Shown here: positions 8,877 through 20,241 of the stretch, piece after piece
Layout: every line of letters starts with the position of its first letter
Position numbering within the stretch: the stretch's first letter is position 1
Source of the DNA: Mycobacterium sp. Aquia_213
GTDB lineage: Bacteria > Actinomycetota > Actinomycetes > Mycobacteriales > Mycobacteriaceae
Assembly: GCF_026625985.1 (NCBI RefSeq)
Contig: NZ_CP113116.1
Span: 1,550,001-1,614,000, forward strand
Direction: 5' to 3'
DNA: 64,000 nt
Notes under the pieces: model-generated
The model's input: only the letters and a program-made list of their open reading frames with translations
Told to the model about the DNA's origin: nothing
The model's database searches: none
Translations under genes and position numbers: made by a program

Positions 8877-9715
8877 CCGTCCTACGGCGCGCCATCGACT
8901 CTGCTGCGGCGGTGCTCGCCGAAGCCGGAATCGATTCTGCGCGTTGGGATGCCGAGGAATTGGCCGCTCACGTCGCAGGTGCCGAACGGGGGCGGCTGAC
9001 CCTGATCGAGTCGATCGACGACGAGTTTTTGGTCCGATACCACGACGTCGTCGCCGCCCGCTCGCGGCGCGTGCCGTTGCAGCACCTCACCGGGACGGCG
9101 GCATTCGGGCCGGTCGTGCTGCACGTCGGCCCCGGCGTCTTCATCCCGCGCCCCGAGACCGAGGCCGTCTTGGAGTGGGCCACCGCACAGCGCCTCGCTG
9201 GGGCACCGGTGATTGTCGATCTGTGCACCGGATCAGGTGCTTTGGCGGTGACGCTGTCCCGGCACTGGCCGGCGGCGCGGGTCGTCGCCATCGACGACTC
9301 CGATGCGGCCCTGGAGTATGCGCGCCGCAACGTCGAGGGCACCGCGGTGGAACTGGTCCGCGCCGACGTCACCGCCGAAGGCCTGCTTCCCGAGCTGGAC
9401 GGGCGAGTCGACCTGGTGGTGGCCAACCCGCCCTACGTTCCGGACGGTGTCGAGCTGGATCCCGAAGTCGCCCAGCATGATCCATCGCACGCGGTGTTCG
9501 GTGGTCCGGACGGGATGGCGGTGATCGACGCGGTGGTGAACCTCGCCGGACGCTGGCTGCGTCCCGGCGGCCTGTTCGCCGTCGAGCACGATGACACCAC
9601 GTCGTCGCGGGCTGTCGAATTGATCAAGGGCACCGGGCTTTTCGATGACATCCAGGCGCGGCACGATCTCACCGGCCGGCCAAGATTCGTGACTGCCAGT
9701 AGGAGCGGCTCGTGA
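8873..9715 (+). CDS. prmC: Release factor glutamine N5-methyltransferase
   Basis: SAM-dependent enzyme that methylates the GGQ glutamine of release factors. The 280 residues contain the N-terminal helical domain, FIPRPETE (about 91-98), SAM motif I VDLCTGSGALAVTL and the glutamine-binding NPPY motif (about 185-188). ATG overlaps the prfA stop; its own stop overlaps the next gene's GTG (GTGA). It is shorter than my recollection of Rv1300 (about 325 aa), which probably reflects different start annotation or tail. Confidence 0.95.
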   Translation: MTVLRRAIDSAAAVLAEAGIDSARWDAEELAAHVAGAERGRLTLIESIDDEFLVRYHDVVAARSRRVPLQHLTGTAAFGPVVLHVGPGVFIPRPETEAVLEWATAQRLAGAPVIVDLCTGSGALAVTLSRHWPAARVVAIDDSDAALEYARRNVEGTAVELVRADVTAEGLLPELDGRVDLVVANPPYVPDGVELDPEVAQHDPSHAVFGGPDGMAVIDAVVNLAGRWLRPGGLFAVEHDDTTSSRAVELIKGTGLFDDIQARHDLTGRPRFVTASRSGS

Positions 9716-10365
9716 CCGAGGTGTTCAATTGTGCTGAACCCGAACAGCGTTCCTCCGGAATCGCCTCGGCGGTAGGCGCGCTCAAGGGTGGACGATTGGT
9801 CGTGATGCCGACCGACACCGTGTACGGCATCGGCGCCGACGCGTTCGACAACACCGCGGTGGCCGCACTGCTGGCGGCGAAGGGGCGCGGACGCGACATG
9901 CCGGTCGGGGTTCTGGTCGGCTCCTGGCACACCATCGAGGGCCTGGTCTACACAGTGCCGGACGGGGCCCGCGAACTGATCCGCGCATTCTGGCCGGGTG
10001 CACTGAGTCTGGTTGTGGCACAAGCGCCTTCGCTGCAGTGGGATCTCGGGGATGCCCGTGGCACCGTGATGCTGCGGATGCCGCTGCACCCGGTCGCCAT
10101 CGAGTTGTTGCGCGAGGTCGGGCCGATGGCGGTATCCAGTGCCAACGTCTCCGGTCGCCCGCCCGCGGTGAACGCCGCCGATGCGCGCGACCAACTCGGA
10201 GATCTCGTGGACGTCTACCTCGACGCGGGACCGTCCGAACAGCAGGCCGCCTCGACGATCGTCGACCTGACCGGCGATACCCCGCGCCTGCTGCGCGCCG
10301 GACCGGTCAGTGTCGAGCGCATCGCGGAAGTACTCGGAATGGATCCCGGACGGTTGATCGCCTAG
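9712..10365 (+). CDS. L-threonylcarbamoyladenylate synthase (Sua5/YrdC/YciO family)
   Basis: Makes threonylcarbamoyl-AMP from threonine, bicarbonate and ATP for the t6A37 modification of ANN-decoding tRNAs. The 217-residue protein has the YrdC fold signatures: GGRLVVMPTDTVYGIGADAF (about 24-43), AAKGRGRDMPVGVLV and the late SSANVSGRPPA motif (about 142-152). The GTG start overlaps the prmC stop. It is the equivalent of Rv1301 in the prfA-prmC translation-fidelity cluster. Confidence 0.92.
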   Translation: MTEVFNCAEPEQRSSGIASAVGALKGGRLVVMPTDTVYGIGADAFDNTAVAALLAAKGRGRDMPVGVLVGSWHTIEGLVYTVPDGARELIRAFWPGALSLVVAQAPSLQWDLGDARGTVMLRMPLHPVAIELLREVGPMAVSSANVSGRPPAVNAADARDQLGDLVDVYLDAGPSEQQAASTIVDLTGDTPRLLRAGPVSVERIAEVLGMDPGRLIA

Positions 10366-10400
10366 CCGGCGGCCAAGTGCGGACTCTGGTCTGAAGGAAG

Positions 10401-11621
10401 GTGGCGTACGGTCTCGTGGTGTTTAGCGCTCCAGCCAGTGATCTCGTCAGTCTTGCCGCTGGTCTGCACGCCCTGTCCGATCGCGGCGCCGGGGTCCCGC
10501 TGCGTGAGCTGGCGTTGGTCGGACTGACCGCCGCGATCATCACCTACTTCGTGACCGGACCGGTTCGGGTGCTGGCCACTCGTTTGGGCGCGGTCGCCTA
10601 TCCGCGGGAACGCGATGTGCACGTGACGCCCACCCCACGCATGGGTGGGCTGGCGATGTTTGTCGGCGTCGCGTCCGCCGTGTTCTTGGCATCCGAGCTT
10701 CCCGCGCTCACCCGCGGGTTCGTCTATTCCACCGGTATGCCCGCGGTCATGGTGGCGGGCGCGGTGATCATGGGCATCGGACTCATCGACGACCGCTGGG
10801 GCCTGGACGCTCTGACGAAATTCGCCGGCCAGATCACCGCCGCCAGCGTGCTGGTCACGATGGGTGTCGCCTGGAGCGTGCTGTACATCCCGTTCGGTGG
10901 CGTCGGCACCATCGTGCTGGACCAGGCGTCGTCGATCCTGCTGACGCTCGCGTTGACGGTGTCGATCGTCAACGCGATGAACTTCGTCGACGGACTCGAC
11001 GGGCTGGCCGCCGGGCTGGGACTCATCACCGCGCTGGCGATCTGCATATTCTCGGTCGGTCTGCTCCGCGACCACGGCGGCGACGTGCTGTTCTATCCGC
11101 CCGCGGTTATCTCCGTCGTGCTGGCCGGCGCCTGTCTTGGCTTCCTGCCCCACAACTTCCACAAGGCCAAGATCTTCATGGGCGACTCCGGCTCGATGCT
11201 GATCGGCCTGATGCTTGCTGCCGCATCCACCACAGCGGCCGGCCCGATCTCGCAAAATGCCTACGGCGCCCGCGATGTCTTTGCCCTACTGTCACCGTTC
11301 CTGCTGGTGGTCGCGGTGATGTTCGTACCGATGCTCGACCTACTGCTGGCCATCGTGCGGCGCACCCGCGCGGGCCGCAGTGCATTCAGCCCCGACAAGA
11401 TGCATCTACACCACCGGTTGCTGCAGATCGGTCATTCGCATCGACGGGTGGTACTGCTCATCTATTTGTGGGTCGGCATCGTCGCGTTCGGCGCCGCCAG
11501 CACGATCTTCTTCAACCCGCGCGATACCGGCGCGGTCATGCTGGGCGCGATTGTGGTTGCCGGCGTAGCGACGGCGATCCCGCTGTTGCGCCGTCGCGAC
11601 GACTACTACGACGAAGAGTAG
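10401..11621 (+). CDS. wecA: Undecaprenyl/decaprenyl-phosphate GlcNAc-1-phosphate transferase
   Basis: Membrane enzyme that transfers GlcNAc-1-P from UDP-GlcNAc to polyprenyl phosphate, starting synthesis of the arabinogalactan linkage unit in mycobacteria. The 406 residues form about 10-11 membrane helices. The catalytic aspartates are visible in LIDDRWGLDALTK and NAMNFVDGLDGLAAGLG, and HHRLLQIGHSHR is the C-terminal histidine-rich cytosolic loop. GTG start at 10401, 35 nt after the sua5 homologue, equivalent to Rv1302. Confidence 0.93.
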   Translation: MAYGLVVFSAPASDLVSLAAGLHALSDRGAGVPLRELALVGLTAAIITYFVTGPVRVLATRLGAVAYPRERDVHVTPTPRMGGLAMFVGVASAVFLASELPALTRGFVYSTGMPAVMVAGAVIMGIGLIDDRWGLDALTKFAGQITAASVLVTMGVAWSVLYIPFGGVGTIVLDQASSILLTLALTVSIVNAMNFVDGLDGLAAGLGLITALAICIFSVGLLRDHGGDVLFYPPAVISVVLAGACLGFLPHNFHKAKIFMGDSGSMLIGLMLAAASTTAAGPISQNAYGARDVFALLSPFLLVVAVMFVPMLDLLLAIVRRTRAGRSAFSPDKMHLHHRLLQIGHSHRRVVLLIYLWVGIVAFGAASTIFFNPRDTGAVMLGAIVVAGVATAIPLLRRRDDYYDEE

Positions 11622-11845
11622 TAGTAGCGCTGACCTTGTGATACGGTGCTGGTAGAACCCCAAAAAGAATCTTGAGGGTTGCCGGCCAATCGGCCCGCCG
11701 GATCGTTTTCCGGCAGCGCCGATCGACGACCGACAGAGGGAGCTACCCCTTGAGTGAATGCCCTGTGACGTGCGATACGCTCGGCGGGCTACCGATCAGT
11801 CAGTCGGAAGTTTTCCGCTCCACCAATCCGGATTGAGGTGCTGCA
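11622..11845 (+). other. Leader region of the atp operon with a stem-loop
   Basis: This 224-nt gap separates wecA from atpI. It contains a perfect stem-loop, GCCGGA (11697-11702) / TCGTTT loop / TCCGGC (11709-11714), with no T-tract, so it is more likely a leader structure or a weak terminator than a classical one. TTGAGT (11750-11755) and TACGCT (11776-11781) are possible but badly spaced promoter hexamers. No convincing gene is present. Confidence 0.4.
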
Positions 11846-12310
11846 GTGACGACACCAGCGCAGGACGCGCCGTTGGTGTTTCCCTCTGTTGCATTCAATC
11901 CGTCCCGGCTCCTGCTGGTCTGCGCTGCGATCACCGCGGTCGTGGTAGCTGCCGCCGGTTTCTCCGGTCACCTGATGGTCGGAGTGTTCTTCGGCGTCGG
12001 ATTGCTCTTGGGTTTGCTCAACGCGCTTCTGGTGCGCCGCTCGGTTGCATCGATAACTGCGAAAGAACATCCGATGAAAAGCTCGATGGCGCTGAACTCA
12101 GCGGCTCGGCTGGCGATCATCACCGTCATCGGCCTGATCATTGCTTACATTTTCCGGCCCGCCGGCTTAGGCGTGGTGTTCGGCTTGGCTCTGTTCCAGG
12201 TGGTGCTGGTGCTCTCGACCGCGCTGCCGGTATGGAAGAAGCTGCGCGCCGGCGACTGGTCGGAGTCGGCATCGGAAGGCACGGAAAGAGGGAACACCAG
12301 CGATGAGTGA
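11846..12310 (+). CDS. atpI: ATP synthase protein I
   Basis: Small membrane protein (154 residues, about four predicted membrane helices) encoded first in the atp operon, thought to help c-ring assembly. The sequence shows hydrophobic segments at about 21-40, 43-63, 85-103 and 108-127 and the basic link RRSVASITAKEHPMKSS. GTG start with GAGGTG upstream. The end overlaps the atpB start by 8 nt. Equivalent of Rv1303; assignment depends on position as well as topology. Confidence 0.88.
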   Translation: MTTPAQDAPLVFPSVAFNPSRLLLVCAAITAVVVAAAGFSGHLMVGVFFGVGLLLGLLNALLVRRSVASITAKEHPMKSSMALNSAARLAIITVIGLIIAYIFRPAGLGVVFGLALFQVVLVLSTALPVWKKLRAGDWSESASEGTERGNTSDE

Positions 12311-13061
12311 GACGAGGTTCCTGGCCGAAGGCGCAATCGAGGTCGGCGAGCACAAGCACGCCGTCTGGCTCGGGCTGACCGTTAACACCGACACGATTCT
12401 GTCGACCGGAATCGCCGCCGTCATCGTGCTCGCGCTGGCCTTCTACCTGCGCGCGAAGATCACCTCGACCGGTGTCCCCAGCGGAGTTCAGCTGTTCTGG
12501 GAGGCCATCACGGTCCAGATGCGCGATCAGATCGAGGCCGCCGTCGGTATGCGGATTGCGCCGTTCGTGTTGCCGCTGGCGGTCACCATCTTCGTGTTCA
12601 TCCTGATCTCCAACTGGCTGTCGGTGCTGCCGCTGCAGTACACCGACAAATCCGGGCGCACCACCGAGTTGCTCAGCTCGGCGGCGGCAGACATCAATTA
12701 CGTGCTGGCGCTGGCCCTTTTCGTATTTGTCTCCTACCACGTGGCCGGCATCTGGCGCCGCGGCATCGTGGGGCACCCGCTGGCGGTGCTCAAGGGCCAC
12801 GTGGCGTTCCTGGCGCCGATCAACCTCGTCGAAGAACTCGCAAAGCCAATCTCGTTGTCACTGCGACTTTTCGGCAACATCTTCGCCGGTGGCATCCTGG
12901 TCGCGCTGATCGCGCTCTTCCCGCCGTACATCATGTGGGCGCCCAACGCGATCTGGAAGGCGTTCGACATGTTCGTCGGCGCCATCCAGGCGTTCATCTT
13001 CTCGATTCTGACCATCCTGTACTTCAGCCAAGCCATGGAGATCGAGGATCACCATGACTGA
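12303..13061 (+). CDS. atpB: ATP synthase Fo subunit a
   Basis: Forms the proton half-channels next to the c-ring. The 252 residues show the conserved helix with SLSLRLFGNIFAGGILVALI, including the essential arginine of Fo-a, and a final helix with QAFIFSILTILYFSQAMEIEDHHD. ATG at 12303 inside the end of atpI. Confidence 0.96.
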   Translation: MSETRFLAEGAIEVGEHKHAVWLGLTVNTDTILSTGIAAVIVLALAFYLRAKITSTGVPSGVQLFWEAITVQMRDQIEAAVGMRIAPFVLPLAVTIFVFILISNWLSVLPLQYTDKSGRTTELLSSAAADINYVLALALFVFVSYHVAGIWRRGIVGHPLAVLKGHVAFLAPINLVEELAKPISLSLRLFGNIFAGGILVALIALFPPYIMWAPNAIWKAFDMFVGAIQAFIFSILTILYFSQAMEIEDHHD

Positions 13062-13110
13062 GATCGCAATGAATCGGCCTGAGCCACACACCATTACAGA
13101 AGCCTGGTAG
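13054..13110 (+). CDS. Possible 18-codon leader ORF between atpB and atpE
   Basis: An ATG at 13054, overlapping the last 8 nt of atpB, opens an 18-residue frame (MTEIAMNRPEPHTITEAW) ending in TAG inside the left arm of a hairpin that precedes the atpE ribosome-binding site. Translation by re-initiation after atpB could melt or stall in the hairpin and tune atpE output. No homology is recognised; it may be a chance ORF in a 77-nt spacer. Confidence 0.25.
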   Translation: MTEIAMNRPEPHTITEAW

Positions 13111-13132
13111 ATCACTACCAGTTATAAGGAGG
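13104..13132 (+). promoter_or_regulatory. Hairpin and strong Shine-Dalgarno before atpE
   Basis: CTGGTAG (13104-13110), loop ATCA, CTACCAG (13115-13121) is a perfect 7-bp RNA hairpin. It is followed at once by AAGGAGG (13126-13132), 6 nt before the atpE ATG. Subunit c is needed in about nine copies per enzyme, so the strong ribosome-binding site fits a need for higher translation; the hairpin may protect or define an mRNA processing end. The hairpin is seen directly; the role is inferred. Confidence 0.6.
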
Positions 13133-13138
13133 AAAAGA

Positions 13139-13390
13139 ATGGCCCTGGACCCCCAAGTCGCTGCCGCTGCTCTCATCGGCGGTGGAATCATCATGGGCGG
13201 CGGCGCAATCGGTGCCGGTATCGGTGACGGTATTGCCGGTAACGCGCTGGTTGCGGGTATTGCCCGTCAGCCGGAAGCGCAAGGCCGGTTGTTCACGCCG
13301 TTCTTCATCACCGTCGGTCTGGTTGAGGCGGCGTACTTCATCAACCTGGCCTTCATGGCGCTGTTCGTCTTCGCCACCCCCGTCGGCTAG
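13139..13390 (+). CDS. atpE: ATP synthase Fo subunit c
   Basis: Two-helix hairpin of the proton-driven c-ring, 83 residues (M. tuberculosis 81, with two extra N-terminal residues here). The proton-carrying glutamate is in FITVGLVEAAYFINLAFMALF; the GAGIGDGIAGNAL helix carries the aspartate equivalent to D28. The residues equivalent to the bedaquiline contacts D28, E61, A63 and I66 are all the susceptible wild-type forms (numbers +2 here). Confidence 0.98.
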   Translation: MALDPQVAAAALIGGGIIMGGGAIGAGIGDGIAGNALVAGIARQPEAQGRLFTPFFITVGLVEAAYFINLAFMALFVFATPVG

Positions 13391-13399
13391 TTCGCAGTG

Positions 13400-13909
13400 A
13401 TGGGTGACGCGAGTCGCAGCCTTCTGGCGTCCAGCCAGTTAGCAGCCGAGGGGGGCAATAACTTCCTCGTCCCCAACGGCACTTTCTTCTTCGTGCTGGC
13501 GATCTTCTTGATCGTGCTGGCCGTCATCGGCACGTTCGTCGTGCCGCCGGTCATGAAGGTGTTGCGCGAACGCGACGCGATGGTCGCCAAGACAGCCACC
13601 GACACCAAGAAGGCGAACGAGCAGTTCGAAGCCGCGCAGGCCGACTACGAGAAGGCGATGAAAGAAGCCCGAGTGCAGGCGTCGTCCTTCCGCGACAAAG
13701 CCCGCGCGGATGGCCGCAAGGTCGTCGACGACGCGCGCGCAAACGCCGAGCAGCAGGTGCTGGCGACTTTGCAGCAGACGGGCGAGCAATTGAAGCGGGA
13801 AAGGGACGCCGTGGAACTGGATTTGCGTGCCAACGTGGCTACCATGTCGGCGACGTTGGCCAGTCGCATCCTCGGCGTCGACGTCACAACTTCTGCCGCG
13901 ACAAGGTAA
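13400..13909 (+). CDS. atpF: ATP synthase Fo subunit b
   Basis: Peripheral-stalk subunit, 169 residues from the ATG at 13400; a GTG directly before it at 13397 is the alternative. One membrane helix (about 27-50, FFFVLAIFLIVLAVIGTFVVPPV) is followed by a long charged amphipathic coiled coil (about 60-150) rich in K, E, A and Q. It pairs with the b-delta fusion protein encoded next, the arrangement typical of mycobacteria. Confidence 0.95.
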   Translation: MGDASRSLLASSQLAAEGGNNFLVPNGTFFFVLAIFLIVLAVIGTFVVPPVMKVLRERDAMVAKTATDTKKANEQFEAAQADYEKAMKEARVQASSFRDKARADGRKVVDDARANAEQQVLATLQQTGEQLKRERDAVELDLRANVATMSATLASRILGVDVTTSAATR

Positions 13910-13915
13910 CTATCA

Positions 13916-15256
13916 ATGTCGACGTTTATTGGACAGCTGATTGGGTTCGCGGCCATCGTGTGGTTGGTGGTGCGCTACGTCGTGCCGCCAGTGCGCAATT
14001 TGATGGCCGCTCGCCAAAACACGGTGCGCCAGCAGTTGGATGACTCGGCGGCGGCCGCCGAGCGGCTGACCGAGTCGACGACCGCCCATAGCAAGGCTGT
14101 GGAAGCCGCCAAGTCGGACGCGGAGCAGGTCGTCGAAGAGGCCAAGGTAGACGCGGTACGGATTGCCGAACAGCTAGGGGCCCAGGCCGCCATCGATGCG
14201 GAGCGCATCAAGGCACAGGGTGCGCGCCAGGCGGAGCTGTTGCGGGCCCAGCTGAGCCGTCAGCTGCGGCTGGAGCTCGGGCACGAATCTGTGCGCCAGG
14301 CAGAGGAATTGGTGCGCAACTACGTCGCCGACGCCCAGCAGCAATCGTCCACCGTCGATCGGTTTCTGGACGAGCTCGATGCCATGGCGCCCGCTGCGAC
14401 TGACGTCAAGTACCCCTTGATGGCGAAGCTGCGCTCGGCCAGTCGGCGTGCGCTGAAGAGCGTCACGGATCGGTTCGACGCCGTCGCAAAGGATCTCGAC
14501 AATCCAGGACTGGAAAAGCTGGCGGCCGAACTGGTTTCGGTGGCCAAGATGCTGAACGGCGAAATCGTCGTCACCCGGTATCTCACGCTGCCTTCCGAGG
14601 ACGCCGCACCCAGGGTCAGGTTGCTCGAGCGCTTGCTGTCCGGCAAAGTCGGCGATCCCACTCTTGAGGTGTTGAGGACCGCCGTCTCGGAACGGTGGTC
14701 CGCTAACTCGGATCTGATCGACGCCGTCGAACACGTGGCGCGGCAAGCGCTGCTGGAGGTCGCCGCGCGCGAGGATCGGGTCGACGAGGTCGAAGACCAG
14801 TTGTTCCGGTTTGCCCGGATCCTTGAGGCACAGCCGCGCCTCGCAGTCCTGCTCGGCGAGTACGGGGCTCCGGCGGAAGGCCGAGTCGGGTTGCTACGCA
14901 ATGTGCTCAAAAACGCGACCGGCCAGAGCAACCGGATCACGAATTCACTGCTGTCCCAGACGATTGAGCTCTTGAGAGGTCAATCGGCCGACGACGCCGT
15001 GATGTTCTTGGCCGAAGCGGCGGTGGCACGGCGCAACGAAGTCGTCGCGCAGGTGAGTGCGGCGGCCGAGCCCAGCGAAGCACAGCGCACTCGCCTGACC
15101 GAGGTGCTCAGCCGCATCTACGGGCACCCGGTGGCCGTGCAGCTGCAGATCGACGCCGCACTGCTGGGTGGGCTCCTGATTTCCGTGGGCGACGAAGTGA
15201 TCGATGGGACGCTCTCGTCTCGCCTGACCGCAGCCGAGGCTCAACTGCCCGAGTGA
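13916..15256 (+). CDS. atpH: ATP synthase b-delta fusion subunit
   Basis: Mycobacterial fusion of a second b subunit with delta: an N-terminal membrane helix (about 4-24), a b-type coiled coil (about 30-150) and a C-terminal OSCP/delta domain (about 270-446; GGLLISVGDEVIDGTLSSRL near the end is the delta signature). The 446 residues equal the length of Rv1307. ATG at 13916, 6 nt after the atpF stop. Confidence 0.96.
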   Translation: MSTFIGQLIGFAAIVWLVVRYVVPPVRNLMAARQNTVRQQLDDSAAAAERLTESTTAHSKAVEAAKSDAEQVVEEAKVDAVRIAEQLGAQAAIDAERIKAQGARQAELLRAQLSRQLRLELGHESVRQAEELVRNYVADAQQQSSTVDRFLDELDAMAPAATDVKYPLMAKLRSASRRALKSVTDRFDAVAKDLDNPGLEKLAAELVSVAKMLNGEIVVTRYLTLPSEDAAPRVRLLERLLSGKVGDPTLEVLRTAVSERWSANSDLIDAVEHVARQALLEVAAREDRVDEVEDQLFRFARILEAQPRLAVLLGEYGAPAEGRVGLLRNVLKNATGQSNRITNSLLSQTIELLRGQSADDAVMFLAEAAVARRNEVVAQVSAAAEPSEAQRTRLTEVLSRIYGHPVAVQLQIDAALLGGLLISVGDEVIDGTLSSRLTAAEAQLPE

Positions 15257-15300
15257 ACACGAACTAGTCAGCAATAACCGAAGTAGGAAGACGAAAAGCT

Positions 15301-16974
<1,674 letters not shown>

Positions 16975-16980
16975 CTAACC

Positions 16981-17895
16981 ATGGCTGCCACACTTCGCGA
17001 ACTACGCGGGCGGATCCGCTCCGCGGGCTCGATCAAGAAGATCACCAAGGCCCAGGAGCTGATCGCCACATCGCGCCTGCCCAAGGCGCAGAATCGGCTC
17101 GAATCCGCGCGGCCCTACGCCTTCGAGATCACCCGGATGCTCACCACCCTGGCCGGCGAAGCTGCTCTGGACCATCCGTTGCTCGTTGAGCGTGCGGAAC
17201 CGACCCGGGCCGGTGTCCTGGTGGTGTCCTCCGACCGCGGTTTGTGCGGCGCGTACAACTCGAGCATCTTCCGTCGCTCCGAACAACTCTTCGCCCAGCT
17301 TCGCGAGGAGGGAAAAGAACCGGTCCTCTACACGGTGGGCCGAAAAGCGCAGGGCTATTACACTTTCCGGAATTGGGACATCGCCGAGTCGTGGTCGGGC
17401 TTCTCCGAGCAGCCTCAATACGAGAACGCCGCCGAGATCGGCTCAACCCTCGTCGAGGCGTTCATGAAGGGCGCCGGGGATGACGAGCAGGCCGACGACG
17501 TTGCGGGCGTCGACGAACTGCACATCGTGTATTCGGAGTTCAAATCGATGATGTCGCAGACGGCGGTGGCCCATCGGATGGCTCCCTTGGTTCTGGAGTA
17601 TGTCGAGGAAGACACCGGACCGCGCACCCTGTATTCATTCGAACCGGACGCGACGACGCTGTTCGATGCATTGCTCCCGCGGTACCTGACCACGCGGGTC
17701 TATGCGTCCATGCTCGAGTCCGCCGCGTCGGAGCTGGCATCGCGCCAGCGGGCGATGAAGTCGGCCACCGACAACGCCGACGACCTCATCAAGGCCCTGA
17801 CGCTAGAGGCCAACCGCGAGCGGCAGGCCCAGATCACCCAGGAAATCAGCGAAATCGTCGGTGGCGCAAACGCGCTCGCCGACGCCGCCAAGTAG
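16981..17895 (+). CDS. atpG: ATP synthase F1 subunit gamma
   Basis: Central rotor shaft, 304 residues. N-terminal ATLRELRGRIRSAGSIKKITKAQELIA and C-terminal RQRAMKSATDNADDLIKALTLEANRERQAQITQEISEIVGGANAL helices form the coiled coil. The segment about 160-175 (GAGDDEQADDVAGVDE) matches the position of the short acidic loop peculiar to mycobacterial gamma. ATG 6 nt after the atpA stop. Confidence 0.97.
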   Translation: MAATLRELRGRIRSAGSIKKITKAQELIATSRLPKAQNRLESARPYAFEITRMLTTLAGEAALDHPLLVERAEPTRAGVLVVSSDRGLCGAYNSSIFRRSEQLFAQLREEGKEPVLYTVGRKAQGYYTFRNWDIAESWSGFSEQPQYENAAEIGSTLVEAFMKGAGDDEQADDVAGVDELHIVYSEFKSMMSQTAVAHRMAPLVLEYVEEDTGPRTLYSFEPDATTLFDALLPRYLTTRVYASMLESAASELASRQRAMKSATDNADDLIKALTLEANRERQAQITQEISEIVGGANALADAAK

Positions 17896-17918
17896 CCCCA
17901 CAAGGAAGCGAAAAAGAT

Positions 17919-19370
<1,452 letters not shown>

Positions 19371-19399
19371 CTGCTGGCCGAGTCGAAAGGTGGTGTGAG

Positions 19400-19765
19400 A
19401 TGGCTGAATTGAACGTTGAGATTGTCGCCGTCGACCGCAAGATCTGGTCGGGGGAGGCAACGTTCCTGTTCACTCGAACCACCGCCGGCGAGATCGGCAT
19501 CCTGCCCCGCCATATCCCGTTGGTGGCGCAGCTGGTCGACGACGCGATGGTGCGTGTCGAACGCGAAGGCGAGGACGATCTGCGGGTCGCGGTGGACGGC
19601 GGTTTCTTGTCGGTGACCGAAGAGAGTGTCACGATTCTCGCCGAGTCCGCCGAGTTCGAGTCGGAGATCGACGAGAGCCAAGCCCAGCAGGATTCCGAGT
19701 CCGACGATCCTCGCATTGCCGCCAGGGGACGCGCCAGATTGCGCGCCGTCGGCGCGATCGTCTAG
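19400..19765 (+). CDS. atpC: ATP synthase F1 subunit epsilon
   Basis: Regulatory F1 subunit, 121 residues, with the beta-sandwich domain (AELNVEIVAVDRKIWSGEA, GEIGILPRHIPLVAQL) and a short helical C-terminus typical of mycobacteria. It follows atpD and closes the eight-subunit ATP synthase gene set. Confidence 0.96.
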   Translation: MAELNVEIVAVDRKIWSGEATFLFTRTTAGEIGILPRHIPLVAQLVDDAMVRVEREGEDDLRVAVDGGFLSVTEESVTILAESAEFESEIDESQAQQDSESDDPRIAARGRARLRAVGAIV

Positions 19766-19772
19766 CCCGCCG

Positions 19773-20216
19773 ATGAGCGCGCCCATGGTTGGCATGGTCG
19801 TGCTCGTCGTATTACTGGGCGCTGCGGTCCTGGCGCTGAGTTATCGGCTGCTGAAGCTGCGGCAGGGCGGAACCGCGGGAATCATGCGGGACATCCCTGC
19901 GGTCGGAGGCCACGGTTGGCGGCACGGCGTGATCCGTTACCGCGGGGGTGAAGCCGCGTTCTATCGGCTCTCCAGTGTCCGGCTCTGGCCGGATCGCCGG
20001 CTGAGCAGGCGAGGCGTCGAGATCGTGGCCCGGCGTGCGCCGCGCGGCGACGAGTTCGACATCATGACCGACAAGATCGTGGTGCTGGAACTACGCGACA
20101 CGACGCAGGAACGCAGGTCGGGTTACGAAATCGCGCTTGATCAGGGCGCGTTGACCGCGTTCTTGTCATGGCTGGAGTCACGTCCGTCACCGCGCGCACG
20201 CCGTCGCAGCGTCTGA
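19773..20216 (+). CDS. DUF2550 membrane-anchored protein
   Basis: 147-residue protein equal in length to Rv1312, beginning with one hydrophobic helix (about 5-24, VGMVVLVVLLGAAVLALSYR) followed by a soluble domain with the GWRHGVIRYRGGEAAFYRL motif. ATG at 19773, 7 nt after the atpC stop, so part of the atp operon. Its function is unknown; the position suggests a link to the ATP synthase or the membrane, but that is only inference. Confidence 0.88.
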   Translation: MSAPMVGMVVLVVLLGAAVLALSYRLLKLRQGGTAGIMRDIPAVGGHGWRHGVIRYRGGEAAFYRLSSVRLWPDRRLSRRGVEIVARRAPRGDEFDIMTDKIVVLELRDTTQERRSGYEIALDQGALTAFLSWLESRPSPRARRRSV

Positions 20217-20241
20217 CCAAAAGCCCAGCGGTTCAACCGGT

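Noticed and set aside
11758..12306. A 182-codon plus-strand frame overlapping atpI
   Set aside because: atpI in the other frame has family similarity and the right position; this frame reads as a shadow.
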